This document shows positions 6,505-11,389 of a DNA stretch of 11,389 nt, piece after piece. The DNA is from Planctomycetota bacterium (GTDB lineage Bacteria > Planctomycetota > J058 > J103). The position numbers and the translations under genes are program-made. The first letter of the stretch is position 1. Every line of letters begins with the position of its first letter. The stretch lies in assembly GCA_003694875.1 (NCBI GenBank), contig RFJN01000143.1, positions 1 through 11,389 of the forward strand, read 5' to 3'. The notes under the pieces are model-generated. The model had not been told where the DNA came from, ran no database searches, and saw nothing but the letters and a program-made list of their open reading frames with translations.

Positions 6505-9500
6505 TCAGCCCGCCCGTCGGTGCCACGCCGCGATCCCGACGATCCGACGCACCGCCCAGCGCGCCGCCTCGCGCACCGCGGCGTCGGTATCGTCGAGTGC
6601 ATGCGCGAGCAGATCCGGCAGCGCGTGCTCGTCCTCGAGCGCGCCGAGCACCCGCGCCACCGCCGCCCGGATCGCCGGCGCGCCGCTGCGCAGTTCGGGA
6701 CGCAGCCGCGCCGCGAGCGCCCCGCGCTCCCGCAGCCCCACCCGCAGCCAGCCGCGCTCGGCCGATTCGGCGACCAGCGGCGCGACCCGCAGCCCGATCC
6801 CGGTCGGCCGCGGTCCGAGCAACCACCGGAGCCAGACCACGCCGTGCGCGCCCAACCGCCGCTCGATCGCCGCGCGGTCGGGCTCGGGAAGCGCCGACAG
6901 CTCGAGTTCCGGCCACGCCTCGAGCGCCTCGCCGAACAGCCCGAGCACCCGCGGGGCCTCGAGCGGCAGTCCCGCGATCACGAGCAGCAACGCCCGACGC
7001 CGCGGCAGCGACGCCGCGGCGTCCGCCACCCGGCGCAACAGCCCTTCCGGTCGCAGCGCCCCGAGCTGCGAGGCCGCCCCGAGCGCCGCCTCGCGCACCG
7101 CCGCCACGCGGTGGCGCAGCGCGAGATCGAGCAGCGCATCGAGGTCCCGCTCGTGGCGCGAATTGCCGAGAAGCTGCGCCGCCGCGAGCGCGAGGTCGGG
7201 CGCCTCGGCGCGCACCGACCGGCGCGCAAGCCGCATGAGCGCGGGCGGCACCGCGTGCCCTCGCTCGTGCAATCGCGCCGCCGCGAGCAGCAGCGCCGCG
7301 CACGCCGGCGCGGCCAGACGGGCGGTGAGTTCCTCATCGGCCGCGAGCGCATCGAGCCGCTCGAGCCCCCCGCGCGCCGCCTGTGTCCACAGCGCGAGTG
7401 CGGCCGCGTAGCCGAGCAGCGGGTGCGGCTCGAGCGCGGCCTCGCGCAACGCTCGCTCGATCCGCGCGTCCGGCTCGCCGCGCTGTGCGCCGAGCCCCTC
7501 GGCAGCCGCCGCGCGCACCGCCGGGTGCGGATCGGTGCGCAGCGCCTGCAACAGCGCGCGACGCACCGCCGCGCCGGCGCGCTGGCCGAGCCGCACCGCG
7601 GCCGCCCGCCGCAGCCGCGGCGCCGGGTCGCGCAGCGCGGCGATCAGCGCGCGCGCGGCCGCCTCCGGGGGCATGGCGTCGAGCAGGTGCGCTGCCGCCG
7701 CGCGGATCTCGGGCTCGGCATCGAAGGCGTGCGCGCGCACAAGCGCCCGCGCCGCGCTCGCGCGCGCACTGCGCGCGAGCCGGCGCATCGCCTCGAGACG
7801 CACCGACGCGTCCGCGTCCGCGCGCAGCACCTCCGTGATCCGTTGCAGCGCGGCCCGCCCCCCCGTTCTCGCAAGCGCCCAGACGGCGGTCCGCCGCACC
7901 CGTGCGCTCGGGTCCTCTCGCACCAGACGCATGAGCACGCGCGCGGCGGGTGCGGGCCCGAGCGCGCCCACCGCCGAGACCGCGGCGTGCCGCACCCCCT
8001 CGTCCTCGTCGACGAGCACCGCGAGCAGCCCCCCCACCGCGCGCCGGTCCCCGAGCTGGCGCAGACCCAGCGCCGCCTCGCGACGCACCGCGGGCTCGGG
8101 ATCGCGCAGCGCCTCGAGCAGCGGCTGTAGCGCCGCGGGCGAGCGCGTGCGGGCGAGCAGCCGACACAGCGCCGCGCGTGCCTCGGGCCGACGCAACCGG
8201 CCCATGGCGTCGCGCATCGGATCGATCGCGTCCTCGGGACGCAGCCGCTCGAGCGCGAGTTCGGCCTCGCGGCGCACCGCCGGCTCCGACGCGTCGAGAA
8301 ACCGCACGAGCGCCTCCGCCGCCGCGACGCCCCCCAGCTCCGCGAGGTAGCGACACACGAAGGTCCGCACCGCCTCGTCGGCCCCCTGCGACGCCGCGGC
8401 GACGAGCCGCAGCGTGTCGGGATCGCGCATGCCGAGCAGCCGCGCATACGCCCCCTGCCGCCGGCGCGGATCGGCACGCGCGAGTTCGGACAGCAGCTGC
8501 TCGATCTCCCGCCGCCGCTCGTCCGGATCCGCGGGCGCGGGTCGCGGCGGCAAGTCGGTGCGCAGCACCACCCGGTGCAGCCCCGAGGGCGGGGTGCGGA
8601 AGCCGCGTGGCGGGGCGGGCGGCGGGCCGCCGTCGTCCGCCCGTCCCGCGAGCACGGCCCAGTAGGCCGCCGCCTCCGCCCACGGCGGCCCGAGCCCGCG
8701 CTCGAGCGCAGCCCGGAAGTCGAGCGCGGCGAGCTCGAGCTGCCCGAGCCGCAGCAGCGCCTGCGCGCGGCCGAGCAGCAGTTCCGGGTCGTCGGGCCGC
8801 GCCTCGATCGCCCGCTGGTAGAACCCGAGCGCCCGCTCGTGGTCGTGAAGCAGCAGCAGACACCGCCCGAGCACCGCGAGCAGCTCCGGATCCCGCTCCC
8901 CGCTGCGCTCGAGCGCACGGCCGAAGGCGGTGACGGCGAGCTCGAGGTGGCGTCGGCGGGTGTGCGGATCGAGCAGCCCGGTCTCGGCATACAGCAGGTG
9001 TTGGCGCCCGAGCGCCGCGTACCGCGCCGGGTCGTCGGGAGCGCGCTGCACCGCCTGCTCGGCGGCCTGCAGCGCGCGGCTGAGCTGCCCCTCGATCGCC
9101 GACAGGGCGGCGAGCGCGAGCGTGCGCACCTCGTCGTCGGGATCCCGCAGCGCACGCCGCAGCACCCGCACCGCCTCCGGCGTGCCGAGCCGACGCAGCG
9201 CCTCGACCGCCCCGCGCCGCAGCCGCGGATCGCCGTAAATCAGGGCGTCGGCGAGCGGCTCGATCTCGAGCACCTCCTGCAACGCCTGCTCCGGCGGCGG
9301 CTCGGGCGGCAGGTAGCGCGCCGGTCCCGGCGCTCCGCGCAGCTGCGCCTCGAGGCCGCGTACCGCCTCGCGCTGCCGCCCCGCGCGCACGACCGCGTAC
9401 GCCATCACCGCGGCGCCGAGGAGGCCGGCCACGGGGATCCACAGCACGAGCAGAGCTCCGGTGACCGCGGGCGCCTCGGTCCCGAGCGCCCGTGCGCGTA

Positions 9501-9684
9501 GCCGCCGCAGCGCACCGCCGGTGGCGAGGGCGGCGAGCACGTGGGCGAGCAGCGCTGCGAAACCGCCCACCGGCGGGTGCGCGGCGAAGCGCAGCGCCGC
9601 AAACGCCTCGAGAACGAGCGCGAGCGCAGCCAGACCCGCCGCGCGCCACCCCGAACGCGCACGCCCCCGCCGCTCAGCCCCCAT
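6505..9684 (-). CDS. pelE: Giant PelE-like protein: membrane/TPR PelE core plus long HEAT-repeat extension
   Basis: PelE is an inner-membrane scaffold protein of the Pel synthase complex and partners PelD. In P. aeruginosa it is about 330 residues; here it is 1059. Residues about 14-35, 39-58 and 73-99 are hydrophobic membrane segments. A HEAT-like pair follows at about 150-200 (GDPRLRRGAVEALRRLG, DPDDEVRTLALAAL), then TPR helices at about 203-345 (ERALGFYQRAIEARPDDPELLLGRA is a clear TPR). This order of membrane helices, short HEAT unit and TPRs is what I recall for PelE. A Pro-rich linker (350-388) leads to at least ten HEAT or PBS-lyase-like repeats at 390-735 (pattern DPEPAVRREAALGLRQLG), a less regular helical part at 740-1000 and a last HEAT unit at 1003-1050. 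The ATG at 9684 overlaps the pelD end by 11 bases; GGAGAGGGGG lies 6 bases upstream. The PelE call rests on the N-terminal third plus context. An unrelated HEAT/TPR protein in the pelE slot is the alternative. Confidence 0.82.
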   Translation of the reverse strand: MGAERRGRARSGWRAAGLAALALVLEAFAALRFAAHPPVGGFAALLAHVLAALATGGALRRLRARALGTEAPAVTGALLVLWIPVAGLLGAAVMAYAVVRAGRQREAVRGLEAQLRGAPGPARYLPPEPPPEQALQEVLEIEPLADALIYGDPRLRRGAVEALRRLGTPEAVRVLRRALRDPDDEVRTLALAALSAIEGQLSRALQAAEQAVQRAPDDPARYAALGRQHLLYAETGLLDPHTRRRHLELAVTAFGRALERSGERDPELLAVLGRCLLLLHDHERALGFYQRAIEARPDDPELLLGRAQALLRLGQLELAALDFRAALERGLGPPWAEAAAYWAVLAGRADDGGPPPAPPRGFRTPPSGLHRVVLRTDLPPRPAPADPDERRREIEQLLSELARADPRRRQGAYARLLGMRDPDTLRLVAAASQGADEAVRTFVCRYLAELGGVAAAEALVRFLDASEPAVRREAELALERLRPEDAIDPMRDAMGRLRRPEARAALCRLLARTRSPAALQPLLEALRDPEPAVRREAALGLRQLGDRRAVGGLLAVLVDEDEGVRHAAVSAVGALGPAPAARVLMRLVREDPSARVRRTAVWALARTGGRAALQRITEVLRADADASVRLEAMRRLARSARASAARALVRAHAFDAEPEIRAAAAHLLDAMPPEAAARALIAALRDPAPRLRRAAAVRLGQRAGAAVRRALLQALRTDPHPAVRAAAAEGLGAQRGEPDARIERALREAALEPHPLLGYAAALALWTQAARGGLERLDALAADEELTARLAAPACAALLLAAARLHERGHAVPPALMRLARRSVRAEAPDLALAAAQLLGNSRHERDLDALLDLALRHRVAAVREAALGAASQLGALRPEGLLRRVADAAASLPRRRALLLVIAGLPLEAPRVLGLFGEALEAWPELELSALPEPDRAAIERRLGAHGVVWLRWLLGPRPTGIGLRVAPLVAESAERGWLRVGLRERGALAARLRPELRSGAPAIRAAVARVLGALEDEHALPDLLAHALDDTDAAVREAARWAVRRIVGIAAWHRRAG

Positions 9685-11140
9685 GCGACGCCCCCTCTCC
9701 CTCGCCCGGGGCGGCGGGCTGCAGGCTCTCGAGCGCCTCGTTCAGGAGCATCTCGCCGCGTTCGGGCAGCGCGTCGCCGTCCGCCCCGCCGGCGACGGCC
9801 TGCTCGAGCACGAGCGGTTCCGGGGGCAGATAGGGCATGAGCTCGAGCGAGGCGAGCGCCTCGAGCGCCCGCTCGAGCGCTCGCCGCGCACCGGCGGGCG
9901 GCGTGTGCGGTAGCAGCGCCGCGAGCGCGCCCGCCCGATCGAGCATGAAGATCGGATCGACCCGCCGCAGCCGCAGCCGCAACGTCTCGGCGAGCACCTG
10001 CAGCAGCGGTTCCCGCTCCGCCTCCGGCACCCGCTCCCAGCGTGCGACCGCGAGCACCGCAAGCGACAGCGGGGTGTCGTAACGGCGCGCGCGCGCGAGT
10101 TCCTCCTCGAGCCGGCGCCGGAGATAGCTCGCGCGCAGCACCCCGAGCCGCTCGTCGAACACGACGTTCTCGCGCACCCGCGCCACCTGGCGGGCGAGCC
10201 GGATCGCACGGCCGTCCCACGACGCGATCATGTCGAGGATCCGGCGCGTTGCCTCGGTCATCTGCACGAGCGGCAGCTCGGTGACCACGAGTACCGCAAA
10301 GGGCTCGGTCTGCTCGTCGAGAAGCGGGGCGGCGAACAGGATCGGCGCCGGTTGCGGCGCCGACTCGCTCTCGCCCTCGATCGCGAGGTCACGCAGCGAC
10401 ACCGCGCGACACTGCCGCAGCGCGAAGCGCACCACGGGGCTGTCGGGCAGTTCGACCGGCGGCTCGCTCTCGCCGTGGCACGCGCGCCGTCGCCACGACC
10501 CACCGTCGCGCACGTAGATCGCGCAACCGCTCGCCTCGAGGTGCTCGGCCGCGATGCGAACCGCGGCGGGATAGATCTCCTCTTCCTCGAGCGTCTCGAG
10601 CCGGCGGGCGGCATCGTACACGCGCGCGATCCCCACCGCCGGCTCCACGATCCGACGCTCGAGTTCGCGGCGCGCGGTCTCGAGCAGCTGCACGCGCTGC
10701 TGCGCGCGTGCGAGCCGTTCGCGGGTCTGCTCGCACCGCTCGAGCGCGACCGCGCAGCGCTGGATGTGCCGCTCGCTCAACGCCCCGAGCACGCCGCCGG
10801 TCAGCAGATACGAGACGGCGAGTTCCGGCCGTACCGCGCCGACGGCGGCCGGCAACCATCCGAGCCGGATTCCCCCCGTCACACCGAGCCCGTGGGTCTG
10901 CTGCACGAGGTGCACGCACACGAACAGCGCCGCGGTGCCGAGCCCCGCCCGCAGCCCCGCCCGGACCGCGATCAGCGCGATCACCGCATGCGCCGTGATC
11001 GGGTGTAGCCGCAGCGCGCCCGGAAGCACACCGAGCACCACGAGCGCGAGCTGCAGCGCCACCGCGAGCGCCGCCGCCTCGAAGAGCGCACGGACGACGC
11101 CAATCCGCCGCGTGCCCGGCACCGCCTCCTCGCCGTTCAC
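9674..11140 (-). CDS. pelD: PelD-type c-di-GMP receptor (membrane, GAF, degenerate GGDEF)
   Basis: PelD binds cyclic di-GMP and activates Pel polymerisation in the inner membrane. The 488-residue protein (P. aeruginosa 455) has four hydrophobic segments at about 16-40, 48-62, 66-84 and 95-121. A charged helical stalk, likely coiled coil, spans 122-170. A GAF domain covers about 175-315 and a GGDEF-fold domain about 325-435. The GGDEF motif position reads DRAGA (401-405), so no cyclase activity is expected, while the inhibitory-site motif RxxD is intact as Arg392-Arg-Val-Asp395, exactly five residues before it, as in true diguanylate cyclases and PelD. The last 50 residues are acidic and variable. 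The start GTG (11138-11140) overlaps the receiver gene stop as GTGA, with AGGAGGAGGT just upstream, so translation is likely coupled. It overlaps pelE by 11 bases. Confidence 0.93.
   Translation of the reverse strand: MNGEEAVPGTRRIGVVRALFEAAALAVALQLALVVLGVLPGALRLHPITAHAVIALIAVRAGLRAGLGTAALFVCVHLVQQTHGLGVTGGIRLGWLPAAVGAVRPELAVSYLLTGGVLGALSERHIQRCAVALERCEQTRERLARAQQRVQLLETARRELERRIVEPAVGIARVYDAARRLETLEEEEIYPAAVRIAAEHLEASGCAIYVRDGGSWRRRACHGESEPPVELPDSPVVRFALRQCRAVSLRDLAIEGESESAPQPAPILFAAPLLDEQTEPFAVLVVTELPLVQMTEATRRILDMIASWDGRAIRLARQVARVRENVVFDERLGVLRASYLRRRLEEELARARRYDTPLSLAVLAVARWERVPEAEREPLLQVLAETLRLRLRRVDPIFMLDRAGALAALLPHTPPAGARRALERALEALASLELMPYLPPEPLVLEQAVAGGADGDALPERGEMLLNEALESLQPAAPGEGEGASHGG
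9956..9967 (-). other. PelD RxxD c-di-GMP-binding I-site
   Basis: The four codons encode Arg392-Arg-Val-Asp395 of PelD. They sit five residues ahead of the degenerate GGDEF position (DRAGA, codons at 9926-9940). This is the spacing of the allosteric c-di-GMP site in GGDEF proteins and of the R367/D370 site in P. aeruginosa PelD. Confidence 0.85.
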
Positions 11141-11389
11141 AGCACCTCCTCCTCGCGCGCCGGGGTGCTCGCCCGGGCGAGCGCGTACCGCACCCGGCGC
11201 AGCAGCTCATCGGGCTGCAGCGGTTTCGCCGCGATCGCGGCGCCGAGGCCGCGGATGCGCGCTCGCTCATGGGGTGCGAGGCGGGCGGCCGAGGTCACGA
11301 CCACCGGCAGCCGCGCAGCCGCCTCCCCCTCCTCCCGAAGGCGCTCGAGCACCGACAGACCCGAGACGCCCGGCAGCAGCAGATCGAGC
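11137..11389 (-). CDS. Response-regulator receiver-domain protein, C-terminal part
   Basis: The frame is open to the right edge of the window, so the gene starts outside and about 83 C-terminal residues are seen. The visible part starts LDLLLPGVSGLSVLERL, where the aspartate four residues before the proline matches the phosphoacceptor of CheY-like receivers. Next come the strand VVVTSA with the conserved Thr/Ser, and the AKPL motif with the conserved lysine and cis-proline. The protein ends about 30 residues after that lysine, so no output domain follows the receiver. It is either a single-domain receiver or one whose other domains lie N-terminal. The stop TGA at 11137-11139 overlaps the pelD GTG (GTGA), and its last codons encode EEEVL, which double as the pelD ribosome binding site. 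This coupling implies production in step with PelD and a likely role in controlling the Pel machine. Confidence 0.88.
   Translation of the reverse strand, partial: LDLLLPGVSGLSVLERLREEGEAAARLPVVVTSAARLAPHERARIRGLGAAIAAKPLQPDELLRRVRYALARASTPAREEEVL
11141..11153 (-). promoter_or_regulatory. Ribosome binding site of pelD inside the receiver gene
   Basis: AGGAGGAGGT on the minus strand (11153 down to 11144) is a near-perfect Shine-Dalgarno site, 3-7 bases before the GTG of pelD. It lies wholly within the last codons of the upstream receiver gene, and decides the GTG start. Confidence 0.75.

Noticed and set aside
3607..8130. A plus-strand open frame of about 1500 codons opposite pelG, pelF and pelE
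   Set aside because: It is dominated by Arg, His, Pro and Gln, has no recognisable domain, and lies antisense to three clearly recognised genes. Long stop-free antisense frames are expected at this GC content.
6535..8514. Phycobilisome lyase assignment from the HEAT repeats
   Set aside because: PBS-lyase-type HEAT repeats are a generic repeat class. The Pel operon context and PelE-like N-terminus make a scaffold role far more likely, and no phycobilisome genes are present.
9926..10165. Active diguanylate cyclase in the pelD gene
   Set aside because: The catalytic GGDEF is DRAGA, lacking the glycines and acidic residues needed for GTP and metal binding. The domain can only be a receptor.

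Overview
This window is very GC-rich (roughly 72-73% by eye) and densely coding, with no RNA gene, CRISPR array or insertion sequence that I can see. The plus-strand genes (prmC, a surface-type beta-domain protein, murA) fit the prfA-prmC-murA neighbourhood known from deltaproteobacterial-type genomes. High GC, PEP/Myxo-type cell-surface features and a Pel locus suggest a myxobacterium-like or related deltaproteobacterial lineage. That placement is inference; no marker gene here proves it.

Layout, left to right. Positions 1-486 (+) hold the C-terminal part of the release-factor glutamine methyltransferase PrmC. Positions 506-1849 (+) encode a membrane-anchored protein of about four carboxypeptidase-regulatory-like (Ig-like beta) domains. 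Positions 1850-2070 are intergenic, GC-hairpin-rich, and carry on the minus strand a short tail resembling a PEP-CTERM sorting signal. Positions 2071-3390 (+) encode complete MurA. A 42-base convergent gap follows.

The rest (11389 down to 3433) is one tight minus-strand operon: a receiver-domain protein (truncated by the window edge), then pelD, pelE, pelF and pelG. Every junction is an overlap or a 15-base gap with a strong ribosome binding site. PelD (c-di-GMP sensor), PelE (TPR scaffold), PelF (GT4 glycosyltransferase) and PelG (MOP-type membrane transporter) form the inner-membrane polymerase/export complex of the Pel cationic exopolysaccharide. The periplasmic and outer-membrane genes pelA, pelB and pelC are not in the window.

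The most unusual points are: (i) a giant PelE of 1059 residues, about three times the Pseudomonas protein, with about 650 residues of HEAT-like repeats after the PelE core; (ii) a receiver-domain gene translationally coupled to pelD, suggesting phosphorelay input next to c-di-GMP input; (iii) PelD with an intact RxxD c-di-GMP inhibitory site at exact GGDEF spacing but a wrecked GGDEF motif; (iv) the orphan PEP-CTERM-like tail; and (v) a strict next-base rule for choosing CTC or CTG leucine codons, which makes the palindrome CTCGAG strongly over-represented.
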